A DNA stretch of 64,000 nucleotides from positions 1 through 64,000 of the forward strand of contig JAPTYK010000004.1 of assembly GCA_026913215.1 (NCBI GenBank), in the 5' to 3' direction. Origin of the DNA: Streptomyces diastatochromogenes (lineage in GTDB: Bacteria > Actinomycetota > Actinomycetes > Streptomycetales > Streptomycetaceae). A model generated the notes under the pieces. That model had not been told where the DNA came from. It was given only the letters and a program-made list of their open reading frames with translations, and did not search any database. Below, piece after piece: positions 6,713-15,488 of this stretch; position 1 is the stretch's first letter, and every line of letters starts with the position of its first letter. A program made the translations under genes and the position numbers.

Positions 6713-8527
6713 GTGGCAGGCCGTATCGCGCTGGTGCTCTCCGAAGCCGAGCACCAGCAGGTCCTCGCCGAACGGCTGCCCGTCTGGACGAAGGGGGCGG
6801 TGCCGCAGGTACGGCCGGTGGTGGTGGTCGTCGCCGGTCAGCCCGGCGCGGGCAAGACGAAGATCGCCGACCTTGTCCAGGCGGCGCTCGACCGGCGCGG
6901 CGGAGCGGTGCGGATCGGCCGCGACCTCTACAAGAACGCCCACCGGCACTACGCCGCGGCGCTGGCCGCCGATGTCCGCACCGCCGGCGCCGCGGTGCGG
7001 CCCGACACCAGCAGCTGGCAGACCGCAGTCGAGCGCGACGTGCGCGACCGCCGCCTCGACGCCGTCGTCGAGTCCGCCCTCGCCGACGCGCACGAGTTCC
7101 GGGCCTCCTCGATGGCGTACCGGCGCTCAAGCCACCGGATCGAGATCGTGGCGCTGGCGACGGCGGAGGCGTGGAGCCAGCTCGGCATCCTCGACCGCTT
7201 CCTGACCGAGGGCCGGCGGTATGTGTCGTGGGAGAACCACGACACCTGCGCCGCGGGCATGCTCGCCACGCTTACGGTCGTCGAGGCCGAACAGCTCGCC
7301 GACCGCATCACCGTGGTGACCCGCGAGGGCACCGTCCTGTACGACAACGAACTCGTCGACGGCACCTGGCGGCGCCGCACGGGCGCCGGCAAGGCCGTCG
7401 CCCGCGGCCGCGCCCTGCCGTGGTCCGCCCGGGAGACCGCCGCCTTCCACCGCGGCATCGCCGCTGCCGAGGTCCGCGTGCACCGCGACGTCGCCGACGA
7501 GGACGAGCGCCTGGCCGTCGCCCGGGACGCCAGCCGGGCTGCCGCGCTCGCCGAGCCGGTCCGCCGCATCGCCCAGCCCCGCAGGCGCGCGCCGGGCGTG
7601 GACTACCACCGGCTCTCCGCCGCCGAGCACCGGTGGGTCTTCGACGAGCTGATCGCCCCGTCCTACCTCAGCGGCATCGTCACCCGCGACGATCCGCGCG
7701 CCGTCTATGTCATGGGGCAGCCCGGGGCGGGCAAGCTGCTGGCCGCTCGGATGGTCCGCCGCGCGATGCGGCCCGGGACGACCCGGCTGGTCGGTGACGA
7801 CCTCAAAGCCCAGCACCCCGACTACTTCCAGCTGCTGCGCGACGACCCCCGCAGCGCCGGGTCGGCGATCCGCGCCGACTACCGGGCCTGGTTCGCCTGG
7901 GCCGAGCAGTACGTCCGTGACCGCCGTGGGGATGTCCTGATCGAGGCCGCGCCCGGCAGCGTGGAGGAGTTCCTCGCCAGCGCCCTGCCGTTCGCGGCCG
8001 GCGGCTACCCGGTCGAGCTTGTCGTCCTGGCCGTGCGCGAGGCAGACAGCCAGCTCGCGACCGCGCTGCGCTACGCCCGCGCCCTGCAGCGCGGCGGCAC
8101 CGGCCGGTTCACCAGCCGCTCCGGCCACGACACCTGCTTCCGCGCGCTCGCCGATGTCGTCGCGGCCGCCGAAACCCACCCGCAGATCGCATCCATCACG
8201 GTCATCCGCCGCGACGGCCAGGCGCTGCTGCGCCACGAGAACGGCTCCCGCGCGGGCCGGGCATCGTGGGCGCTCGCCGCCGAGCGGCTGCGCCCCTACA
8301 CCGAGCAGGAGGCCGCCGCCTTCCTCCGCCTCCATCAAGGCCTGCGCCGGGCGCTGCCGAGGCACCGGGAGGAGCTGGACGAGATCGCCGCGCTCGCCCG
8401 GCCGCTGATGCCCGAGCGGGTGCAACCGGCCCGCCTCGGCCGGCCGCACCCGCCCGTCTGGCCGCTGCCCGTACCGAGCAGGGCCGTGGGCTACGACTCC
8501 TTGAGTTCCTTCAGCCGCGCGGCGTAG
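6713..8527 (+). CDS. Tandem Zeta-toxin-like kinase protein
   Basis: The product has about 604 residues from the GTG at 6713, which follows GAGGGGGA; an ATG at 6689 is upstream without a site. Two Zeta-type P-loop modules lie in one chain: one with GQPGAGKTK near residue 45, a second with GQPGAGKLL near residue 337. Each is followed by the RIGRDLYKNAHRHY / LVGDDLKAQHPDYF type of substrate segment and a helical region ending ..SWENHDTC or ..RSGHDTC. Zeta toxins phosphorylate UDP-N-acetylglucosamine or related nucleotides. The second P-loop has Leu in place of the usual Thr/Ser after Lys, so that copy may be weak or regulatory. It overlaps the convergent downstream gene by 37 bp. Confidence 0.8.
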   Translation: MAGRIALVLSEAEHQQVLAERLPVWTKGAVPQVRPVVVVVAGQPGAGKTKIADLVQAALDRRGGAVRIGRDLYKNAHRHYAAALAADVRTAGAAVRPDTSSWQTAVERDVRDRRLDAVVESALADAHEFRASSMAYRRSSHRIEIVALATAEAWSQLGILDRFLTEGRRYVSWENHDTCAAGMLATLTVVEAEQLADRITVVTREGTVLYDNELVDGTWRRRTGAGKAVARGRALPWSARETAAFHRGIAAAEVRVHRDVADEDERLAVARDASRAAALAEPVRRIAQPRRRAPGVDYHRLSAAEHRWVFDELIAPSYLSGIVTRDDPRAVYVMGQPGAGKLLAARMVRRAMRPGTTRLVGDDLKAQHPDYFQLLRDDPRSAGSAIRADYRAWFAWAEQYVRDRRGDVLIEAAPGSVEEFLASALPFAAGGYPVELVVLAVREADSQLATALRYARALQRGGTGRFTSRSGHDTCFRALADVVAAAETHPQIASITVIRRDGQALLRHENGSRAGRASWALAAERLRPYTEQEAAAFLRLHQGLRRALPRHREELDEIAALARPLMPERVQPARLGRPHPPVWPLPVPSRAVGYDSLSSFSRAA

Positions 8528-8766
8528 ACGGCGGCGATCCGGTCAGCCTCCTCCGGATCCGCCGTCGCCAGCCGGGCCCCGTCCGCGAGCGCGGCCTCCC
8601 GGCCTGACTTCAGCTCCTCGACCCGCTCCTCGTCCGGCACCGGCGCGCGGCGCTCCTCGATGAGCCGGCCGTTGTACCAGTTCACCACCTCCTGGACGGC
8701 ATCCTCGGCCGCCTGCTCCTCGCCGCCTTCCAGGCCGGAGAAATCGGGGGTCTCGGGGTCGGTCAC
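8491..8766 (-). CDS. Small helical protein convergent with the Zeta-like gene
   Basis: The product has 91 residues, mostly charged helix (EEQAAEDAVQEVVNWYNGR ... AAVYAARLKELKES). The start GTG at 8766 is chosen because AGGAGG lies 9 bases before it; a longer reading from the ATG at 8808 would place that site inside the gene. Its end overlaps the 3' end of the tandem Zeta gene on the other strand by 37 bp. A size and helical nature like epsilon-type antitoxins make an antitoxin role conceivable, but there is no sequence signature. Confidence 0.55.
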   Translation of the reverse strand: MTDPETPDFSGLEGGEEQAAEDAVQEVVNWYNGRLIEERRAPVPDEERVEELKSGREAALADGARLATADPEEADRIAAVYAARLKELKES

Positions 8767-8972
8767 GCCGGCCACCCTCCTAAGTTGATCTTGAATGGGT
8801 CCCGTCATTCTCGCCGCCGGCCCTCCGGCCGGACAGCTTCGCCGCCGGTACCGGGCACACGAAGGGCTCGAAGCCGCCCTGCGTCTGCGTACCCGATCGG
8901 GGGATGCTGGTCCCAAAGGCCCGTGTACGCCACGTAGGTTGGGCCTGTTGATCATCGAATCGGGGGATGGGC

Positions 8973-11669
8973 GTGGCGGGACGGGATCTGCGGGCGCTGT
9001 TCAGCAGCAACGACCGGGGTGTGTCGACGGCGGAGGCGTTCACCAACCGGCAGGCACAGTGGGAGCTGGTCGCGGCCGCGCTCGCCGAGCACATGGCGCG
9101 CGTGGCCGCGCCGGGCTTCGACGTCGAGGACCTCGAGGCCCCCAGGAACAACGTCCTGGTGTTCCACGGCATCGGCGGCATCGGCAAGACCACCCTGTCG
9201 CGAAAGCTCGAGGCGGCACTCACCGGCGCCGAGCACCGGCCCGCGCAGTGGGGCGAACCCGCCTGGAACAGCACGGCGCGGATCCGGCCCGTACGGATCG
9301 ACCTCTCCCGTTCCACCGGCGGCGACTTCGAGCACCTGATCCTCACGATCCGGGCCGCGCTCGCCGGCCTCGGCCGCCCCCTGCCCGCCTTCGACCTCGC
9401 ACTGCGCCGCTACTGGGAGCACCGGCACCCCGGGGAGCCGCTGGAGGAGTACCTCCAGCGCGGCGGCCTCGCGGCCCGGTTCGGCAAGGCGATGTCGCAG
9501 CAGATGCAGTCCGCGCTCGCGGACGTCGCCCAGGCCCTGCTCCTGCCCGGCACCGTCGGCAGCGCCGTCGGGCAGGTCACCGGCTCCCTGGTCCGCGCGC
9601 TGCGCGAACGCCGGCAGACCGTGAGGGCGCTCGCCGGCTGCTTCCGGCTCGCCGACCTGCTGGAGGCCGAACCGGACCTGGAGACGCTCTCCTTCTACCC
9701 GCACCTGCTCGCCTGGGAGCTCGACCGCCTCCCCTCCGACAAGAGGGTGACGCCGGTGATCCTGTTCGACACCTTCGAGGACGTCGGCGACCGCACCCAC
9801 CGCGACCTCGAACGCCTCATCCAGCGCGTCGTGTGGCTGATGCCGAACGCGTTTTTCGTCATCACCGGCCGCGCCCGCCTGCAGTGGGCCGAGCCCGCCC
9901 TCCAGGGCCAGCTCGACTACACCGGCCCCGCCGCCTGGCCCGGCCTCGCCATCTCCTCCCGGCCCGGCGGCATCCCCCACGCCCGCGGACTCCTCCCCGA
10001 CGCTGCCCCGGCGCGCGGGAGGCAGGTCCTGATCGGCGACTTCGCCCCCGAAGACTGCGACGACTACCTCGCCCGCCGCCTCGAATCCGACGGCACCCCG
10101 CTCATCCCCCAGGACGTACGGCAGGTCATCACCGCCCGGTCCCACGGACTGCCGCTCTACCTCGACCTCGCCGCCCTGCGGTTCCTCGAACTCCGCCGCA
10201 CCGGCCACACCCCCCAGCCGGCCGACTTCGAGCACGACTTCGGCGCCCTGATCGCCCGCACCCTCGCCGACCTCACCCCCGACGAACGCCACCTCCTGCG
10301 CTCCGTCAGCATCCTGGACGCCTTCGACACCGAGCTCGCCACCCAGACCGCCGGCCTCACCCACCAGGCCGCCGCCCGCCGGCTCATCGAACGCCCCTTC
10401 GTCAGCGAGAACCCCTTCGGCCTGTGGCCGTACTACCTCCACGGCCTCATCCGCTCCACCATCCGCGGCGCCGACGACCACACCGACGACCGATGGACCC
10501 CCGCCGACTGGCACGCCGCCGCCACCCGCGCTCTCTCCGCGCTCGGCGCACAGTGGACCGCCGGCCCGGACCGCGACCGGCTGCTCCTGGTCGGCTGCCT
10601 GCGCCAGGGCCTCACCCTCGCCCGCGACTTCCGCCTCGACCTCGGCTGGCTCACCGACGCCGCCTGGGCCTACATCAGCGACTCCATCTGGGAACCGCTT
10701 GACCCGCCCGCCCGCAGCCACCACGACAGCGAGCCGTCCACCCCGGCCGACGCGCTCGTCGAAACCCTCAGCGCCCTGGCCCGCCGCCAGCGCGAGCACC
10801 GAGCCCGCACCGTCCAGCGGCTCACCGCCGTCATCGACTCCGGCCTGCTGCCCGCCGGCCTGCAGGAAATGCCGCTCTACTACCGGGCCAAGGCCTTGCG
10901 GGACATCGGACGCGACGAGGCCTCACGCCGCGGCTACCAGCAGGTCGCCGACATCGGAGGCCGCCTGGCCCCCGCCGCCCGCCGCGGACTGGCCCAGGCC
11001 GCCCGCTTGGCCGGCGACTTCCCCACCGCGCTCGCCGCCGCCCAGCAGCTGGGATGGGAGGGCCGCCACCAGCGCGTCCTCGGTGACCTGTACTGGCTCC
11101 AGGGAGAACCCGAGCGCGCCGCCGAGGCGTATCTGGCCGGGCGCCTCGAAGCCGAACAGCACGCCAAGGCCGGCGAAACAGCTCACAACCAGGCCATGCG
11201 GGCCGTCGCCGTCGCGTTCACCGACCCCCGCCAGGCCGACGACGAACTCGACCTCGCCCAGCAGCTCCTCGCCAACCTCGACCTGCGGGCCACCACGATC
11301 AACGCCGCCATCGCCTCCCTCATCCGTAACGCCGGCGACCCCACCCTCGACGACCGCGTCCACGCCCTGCGCACCGAACTCGACGCCGCCGGCCTCACCT
11401 CCATGACGCCCACCCTCGACCTCGCCGTCAGCTTCCACCAAGCCGTCCAGGGCGACCATGAGGCGCTGACCGCCACCATCGCCCGCCTCCGCGACCAGAC
11501 CAGCAACGGCACATTCGCCTACTACACCGACATCGCCCACTTCATGGCCGATCTGCCGCTCCCCGACGACCACACCCCGCCACGCTGGCTCGACAGCGAG
11601 GAAACCACCCGCGCCCGGTGGCGGGCCCTGGTCACCGCACGCCGCGCCCTGCTGCGCACCACGCAGTAG
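8973..11669 (+). CDS. STAND-type NTPase with helical C-terminal repeats
   Basis: The product has 898 residues from the GTG at 8973, with GGGGGA upstream; an ATG at 8967 is the alternative. After an N-terminal helical segment with FTNRQAQWELVAAAL, the P-loop GIGGIGKTTL is at about residue 70. The Walker B-like strand ILFDTFED follows near 263 and a sensor-like strand FFVITGRARLQW near 295. GLPLYLDLAAL, near residue 395, is typical of NB-ARC/NACHT modules. Residues from about 560 are helical repeats of TPR type. STAND proteins act as ATP-switched sensors in regulation, cell death and phage defence. It is monocistronic, next to the toxin block. No effector domain is recognisable. Confidence 0.75.
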   Translation: MAGRDLRALFSSNDRGVSTAEAFTNRQAQWELVAAALAEHMARVAAPGFDVEDLEAPRNNVLVFHGIGGIGKTTLSRKLEAALTGAEHRPAQWGEPAWNSTARIRPVRIDLSRSTGGDFEHLILTIRAALAGLGRPLPAFDLALRRYWEHRHPGEPLEEYLQRGGLAARFGKAMSQQMQSALADVAQALLLPGTVGSAVGQVTGSLVRALRERRQTVRALAGCFRLADLLEAEPDLETLSFYPHLLAWELDRLPSDKRVTPVILFDTFEDVGDRTHRDLERLIQRVVWLMPNAFFVITGRARLQWAEPALQGQLDYTGPAAWPGLAISSRPGGIPHARGLLPDAAPARGRQVLIGDFAPEDCDDYLARRLESDGTPLIPQDVRQVITARSHGLPLYLDLAALRFLELRRTGHTPQPADFEHDFGALIARTLADLTPDERHLLRSVSILDAFDTELATQTAGLTHQAAARRLIERPFVSENPFGLWPYYLHGLIRSTIRGADDHTDDRWTPADWHAAATRALSALGAQWTAGPDRDRLLLVGCLRQGLTLARDFRLDLGWLTDAAWAYISDSIWEPLDPPARSHHDSEPSTPADALVETLSALARRQREHRARTVQRLTAVIDSGLLPAGLQEMPLYYRAKALRDIGRDEASRRGYQQVADIGGRLAPAARRGLAQAARLAGDFPTALAAAQQLGWEGRHQRVLGDLYWLQGEPERAAEAYLAGRLEAEQHAKAGETAHNQAMRAVAVAFTDPRQADDELDLAQQLLANLDLRATTINAAIASLIRNAGDPTLDDRVHALRTELDAAGLTSMTPTLDLAVSFHQAVQGDHEALTATIARLRDQTSNGTFAYYTDIAHFMADLPLPDDHTPPRWLDSEETTRARWRALVTARRALLRTTQ

Positions 11670-11785
11670 CGGACCGCTCGGAGGCGCCGTCACCGGAGAG
11701 CCCCACGCCCTGCACAAGGAAGTTCAGGGCCGTGCCCGCGCGATTCGGAGCCCTGCCAAGGTGCAGCCCCGAAGAACGGTCGGGA

Positions 11786-12100
11786 TCAGGGGAGATCTCG
11801 GAAGTCATCCTCGCCATCTCCCTGGTCGAACCGAGCAGCCAAGCGTCCGGACCAAGCGGTCACCCGCACCTCGGCGTCGTTGCCGACCAGCTGCACGGGG
11901 GCGTCTTGGGTGATGCGCCAGTCTCTGAAGGTGTGCCCGGCGGCGCAGAGGACCTCGGCAGTGCTGGAGAGCGTCAGGCCGGAGTCCTGGGAGCAGGCGG
12001 GACAGGACAGAGGGACCCTGCTCCAGGAACTGCCTGAACCGGTCCATAGAAGGTAGATCCGGCCAGTGACTGTGAGGGTCGCGGTCGTATCAGTCGTCAT
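11786..12100 (-). CDS. Hypothetical protein with CxxC, 104 residues
   Basis: The ATG at 12100 begins MTTDTTATLTVTGRIYLLW. The middle holds SCPACSQDSGLTLSSTAEVLCAAGH in shorter form: two cysteines (CPAC), then Cys and His 20-25 residues later, a probable zinc knuckle. The remainder is beta-rich. It is a single gene with no clear partner. Confidence 0.55.
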   Translation of the reverse strand: MTTDTTATLTVTGRIYLLWTGSGSSWSRVPLSCPACSQDSGLTLSSTAEVLCAAGHTFRDWRITQDAPVQLVGNDAEVRVTAWSGRLAARFDQGDGEDDFRDLP

Positions 12101-12298
12101 ACCGGCACCGTACGCCCGGCAGCTGGCGCAGGGCAGGCCCCGATGAGGACGGCATGGGGAACTTCGTTGACGTCGGGCCCGTCGCTCCTTATCCGAACTC
12201 ATCGCTGCCAGGCCCGCCTCCACAGTCACGTACCCGGCCTGCGGTTACAGTCGCTCCAACGGCGCAGCACAGGCGCCGCATGCAGGGAGGGGAGCGTC

Positions 12299-12439
12299 AT
12301 GAGCGGCGACATCGGATGGGGATACAGCGACGTCGGCTGGGGCGTCACCACTGAGCCGGAGTGGAATGGCCAGCACGCGGATTCGGGTTGGGGCCTCGAT
12401 CCAGGGTGGGGTATTGAAGGCGATACCGGCTGGGGCTGA
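12299..12439 (+). CDS. GWG-repeat peptide, 46 residues
   Basis: GGAGGGGAG precedes the ATG. The peptide is built of repeated units around Gly-Trp-Gly: DIGWGYSDVGWGV, then after TEPEWNG, DSGWGLDPGWG and DTGWG. In all there are five GWG motifs with Asp two residues before several of them. It has no signal peptide and no basic residue except one His. A terminator follows at once. It could be an RNA- or protein-binding small protein, or a precursor peptide; no modifying enzyme is adjacent. Confidence 0.65.
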   Translation: MSGDIGWGYSDVGWGVTTEPEWNGQHADSGWGLDPGWGIEGDTGWG

Positions 12440-12462
12440 CCCCCATCCTTGAGACAAAGACG

Positions 12463-12489
12463 AGGCCCGCGCCCGACAGGTGCGGGCCT
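12463..12489. terminator. Terminator of the GWG-peptide gene
   Basis: AGGCCCGC and GCGGGCCT form a stem with an 11-base loop, 24 bp after the stop, followed by TG-rich sequence. Confidence 0.6.
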
Positions 12490-12775
12490 TGCCCGGTCAG
12501 GGCCGTGGCGACTTGACGCCGGTCCGCTACAGGATGCTGGCGAACTCCTGCCTTATAGCCGCCCCGGGCAACGCGATGGCCGCCGGCGGCCCCGTCAAAG
12601 GCCAGGCCGGAGGTGTCAGCCGGCTTCGGGGCCCCCGCTGGCCAGCTGCGTGAGCAGCTCGATGGTCTGGGCCTGTTTGTGGTCGATACTGAAGGTGCTC
12701 GGTGGGGTCGCGCCCGTGAAGCCGACGCCGCCCCTCCGGGCACCGGCATCCCGATCAGCACAGGAAGGTCCCGCC

Positions 12776-13024
12776 GTGGACAGCACCGGTCTCGAGACCA
12801 AGGGTGTCGAGTACGAGGTCGTACTCCGCTTCCGGCCGGGCGGGCCGGCCGTTCTTGGCGTGTGGTCCAAGCCCGAGGCGGCCGACGAGAAGTTCGTCGA
12901 ATGGCTTGGGGCGCACGGGCAGCCCGGCACCCTTCTCACCCTGACCGCCACCATCAACGGGGAGACGCGCCCGGTGAAGAGCTGGACCCACGAGGGCGGC
13001 CTGCAGGTGACCGGAGCGGCCTGA
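12776..13024 (+). CDS. Hypothetical protein, 82 residues
   Basis: The GTG start follows AGGAAGG at 8 bases. The protein is beta-rich (GVEYEVVLRFRPGGPAVLGV) with a helix in the middle (ADEKFVEWLGAHG) and ends with a conserved-looking KSWTHEGGLQVTG. No recognised family. The 336 bp upstream contain only the GWG terminator and unpatterned sequence. Confidence 0.6.
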   Translation: MDSTGLETKGVEYEVVLRFRPGGPAVLGVWSKPEAADEKFVEWLGAHGQPGTLLTLTATINGETRPVKSWTHEGGLQVTGAA

Positions 13025-13094
13025 CCCCCGTACACGGGGACGGTCCGCATCATCCGTCCCGTGCCTTGCCTCGGCGAGTGCCGTTGAAGACGGC

Positions 13095-13283
13095 GTGGAC
13101 CATGACACCGAGCCCGTGACCGGCACCTACTCCGACGGCCCTCGCCTCGCTCTGCTCACTGCCGCCGAGGCCCGCGAGACGATCGCGTACCTCCAGCTCC
13201 TGGAGCAGCTCGCTCTTGACGGGCGCGGTCGGGCGGCTGGGCAGCTCGCCGCCGACCTCGCCCGCCGCCTGCCCACCCCGTAG
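13095..13283 (+). CDS. Small hypothetical protein, 62 residues
   Basis: The helical C-terminal half (LLTAAEARETIAYLQLLEQL) has good codon bias. The start is uncertain: GTG at 13095 or GTG at 13116, neither with a strong ribosome site. No recognised domain. Confidence 0.45.
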   Translation: MDHDTEPVTGTYSDGPRLALLTAAEARETIAYLQLLEQLALDGRGRAAGQLAADLARRLPTP

Positions 13284-13437
13284 CGGGGCCCTCCCGCCAG
13301 GGCGGGACGCCGAGGTCGAACAGGGCCTTCGGAATCCTTTCGCGGGCGTTTGGCCGAGCCGTACGGTCGCGAGGGGCCGCACCCAGCCGGGTAGGGCCCT
13401 TCGTATGTTCACTGCCCGGCCGTGGGGTGGCGGGCGG

Positions 13438-13614
13438 TCAGATCTGCTGCTGGAGCAGGTAGAAGCCGAGTCCGACGGTCCCGGCGCCGACGGCGTAGGC
13501 GGCGCCGCGCAGGGCGCTGGAGAGCAGGGCCGCTCGGCGGCGGGCGATCCAGCGGCGGGTCCGGCGAATTCGCGAGGTCTCGTCCGTGGGGCGGGTACGG
13601 CGGTTACTGTGCAC
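13438..13614 (-). CDS. Small basic membrane-anchored peptide, 58 residues
   Basis: The GTG start has GGAG 8 bases upstream. The N-terminal half is strongly basic (TSRIRRTRRWIARRR). The C-terminal half is one hydrophobic helix (GAAYAVGAGTVGLGFYLL) ending QQQI. It would insert with the positive part in the cytoplasm. It lies downstream of nothing on its strand and is not part of a clear operon. Confidence 0.6.
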   Translation of the reverse strand: MHSNRRTRPTDETSRIRRTRRWIARRRAALLSSALRGAAYAVGAGTVGLGFYLLQQQI

Positions 13615-13703
13615 GGTAGGTGCTCCGTTCTTCGGGGTGCTGTGTGGTCCGGCGGGGGCTGGGCGGCCTAGGAACCTTCGGCCCCGCGCCGGACTTCTGT
13701 GTT

Positions 13704-14414
13704 TCAGGGGCGGCCGGCGAGTTCGTGGATGCGGTCGGCCAGCCGGGCGTCGGGGCGGCAGACCAGGCCGTCGGCGGTGTGATGGTCGGCCAGCTGGTCG
13801 ACGTCGGCTTCCAGTCCGCCGGTCAGGACTGCCCTGCTGGCGTCGCGGCGGGCGGAGTCGTTGGTGAAGTGCTCCAGCGCCTTGAGGAACGCCTGGGTGT
13901 CGACCTCACGGCCCCGGGGCGCGTCCGGGCAGAACAGAGTGGCCACCTGTCGCTTCCAGAACTTTGCCTCACGCTCGTCGCCGAGGGCGAGGTGGTCGAG
14001 GTAGAGGCAGTACGCCGCGCCGCTGGATCCGGCTCCGGCGGCGAAGCGCCACCAGAAGCGGGCGCTTTCGGGGTGGTGGGCGAGGTAGAGCATGCAGGCG
14101 AAGACCTGGACGCCCTCGATGTCGACGCCTTCGGTCCAGCCGTCGAACTGCGCGACGGTGTCGTCGCCGCCGAGCAGCGCGGTCAGCTCCTCCATGTGGG
14201 AGGCCGCCCCAGCCTGGGTGACCACGACCCGGGCCATGACACCGAGCCGGCGCCGGGCGCTGGGGTGGCCGCCGATGGGTGCCGGGTCGGGGGACGGGAG
14301 GTGGGCGGTGTCACGGGCGATGCGGCGCAATCCGGCGCCGACGTCGAAGGCGCGGCGGGGCTCGCAGACGGCGTTGTCGGCGTCGGCGAAGAGCTGCTCC
14401 CAGGTGTCGCTCAC
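13704..14414 (-). CDS. Partner protein of the sigma factor, 236 residues
   Basis: The GTG start overlaps the TGA of the sigma-factor gene by 4 bp, so synthesis is coupled. The protein is helical (MEELTALLGGDDTVAQFDGW; VFACMLYLAHHPESARFWW) and resembles TPR-like partner proteins found after sigma-like genes on actinomycete mobile DNA. A role in controlling the sigma factor is inferred from coupling only. No membrane segment or zinc anti-sigma motif is visible. Confidence 0.6.
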   Translation of the reverse strand: MSDTWEQLFADADNAVCEPRRAFDVGAGLRRIARDTAHLPSPDPAPIGGHPSARRRLGVMARVVVTQAGAASHMEELTALLGGDDTVAQFDGWTEGVDIEGVQVFACMLYLAHHPESARFWWRFAAGAGSSGAAYCLYLDHLALGDEREAKFWKRQVATLFCPDAPRGREVDTQAFLKALEHFTNDSARRDASRAVLTGGLEADVDQLADHHTADGLVCRPDARLADRIHELAGRP

Positions 14415-14935
14415 TGGGCGTCCTCCTTCTTGATCGGCCGCGTGGCGCGGCGGTGGATGGGGGCGAGGCGCTCCTGGGCCTTGCGGATGTGGTGGGTGAC
14501 GGTGCTGGGTGTGAGGCCCATGTACCAGGCGATCTGTTTGGTGTCGTACCGGCCGATGAAGCGCAGGACGATCGCGTCGAACTGGCGCGGGGGCAGCTTG
14601 GCGAGGGCCGGGTAGAGGCCGATGCCGCTGTCGCGTGCGGCGAGTTCCTCGCGGCACCCGCCGATCAGTTCGTCGATGATGGCGCGGCGCAGGATCTGCC
14701 ACGTCTGTGCCTGCAGGTCCGGCTCGGCGAGCAGGGTGTCCCAGCGGGTGCGGATCTCCACGTAGGCGCGGTGGACGGCCTCCTCGGCCCGTTGGTTGGT
14801 CAGCAGGATCTTCAGCGCGAAGTCGTGGAACGTCTCCTGGTTGGTGAGGTAGTGGGCCTCGAACTCCAGGGGGAGCTGGAGCGGGGCCTCCTCGGCCACA
14901 GGCATGCGGCCGTCCTCACGCACGTCGTCGGTCAT
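14411..14935 (-). CDS. Sigma-70-family RNA polymerase sigma factor
   Basis: The product has 174 residues. A region-2-like helix set spans about residues 25-75 (FHDFALKILLTNQRAEEAVHRAYVEIRTRW). A region-4-like segment spans 112-160, with LPPRQFDAIVLRFIGRYDTKQ followed by a helix-turn-helix (IAWYMGLTPSTVTHHIRKAQERL). This is the two-domain ECF-like architecture, with a weak region 2.4. It would direct a specialised promoter set. The coupled downstream gene is the likely regulator. Confidence 0.75.
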   Translation of the reverse strand: MTDDVREDGRMPVAEEAPLQLPLEFEAHYLTNQETFHDFALKILLTNQRAEEAVHRAYVEIRTRWDTLLAEPDLQAQTWQILRRAIIDELIGGCREELAARDSGIGLYPALAKLPPRQFDAIVLRFIGRYDTKQIAWYMGLTPSTVTHHIRKAQERLAPIHRRATRPIKKEDAQ

Positions 14936-15488
14936 GGGGTGTCTTCGGTCCTCTTCGTTGAGGGCGGGTCAGGAGCGGCTCCCGGGGCACCGCTAGGGAT
15001 CACTCAACCGGCCCAATCGGCCGAACACGCATGCGCAGCCTCACGGATTTCACCCGGTGCGGTCGCCTCAGTGCTCAACGTGATCAACAGGGCGGTCGAC
15101 ACCTCCCTGACCTGCGCCGACGGTCACGCAACGGCGTGACGCGCGTGCGGTGAGTGATCGACGTCACAAGGAGGTACTCCCGATGCGTGAGCGGCTTCTC
15201 GCCACCATCGAGTGAATTTCGCCAAACTCCCCACCCTGGCAGCCGAGTTAGGCTCCAGGGGGCGCCCCGCTCTTCAACCCTGCGCCCCTGCAGCCCGGCA
15301 TCCCCACCACGCGCACAGCACTGCTCCGGTCCCGCTCACGCCGTCGGTTCCAGGCGCGGCGGCTGGCGTCTGCGCGGCATATCAGGAGGCCGAAGCGGTG
15401 CCGACGGCCAGCCCCCGGATGCCGCGTACGGCATCGTGCCGGTCCAGGGCCGTTCCCGCCCGGGAACCCCTGGGGGTGGCACCAGCCT
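14936..15488. other. Gene-poor gap with one 10-codon reading frame behind a perfect ribosome site
   Basis: No ordinary gene fits here. At 15183-15215 a 10-codon plus-strand frame (MRERLLATIE) stands behind AAGGAGGT, the best Shine-Dalgarno of the region. Its TGA overlaps a GTG that opens a further frame (VNFAKLPTLAAELGS). It may be a truncated gene broken by a one-base change, or a leader. The rest of the gap shows no pattern. Confidence 0.35.

Noticed and set aside
8952..10799. 615-codon minus-strand frame
   Set aside because: Shadow of the STAND NTPase gene; Gly/Glu/Val-rich composition typical of antisense frames in high-GC DNA.
13422..13619. 65-codon plus-strand Arg-rich frame
   Set aside because: The minus strand has a membrane peptide with ribosome site and sensible hydrophobic helix.
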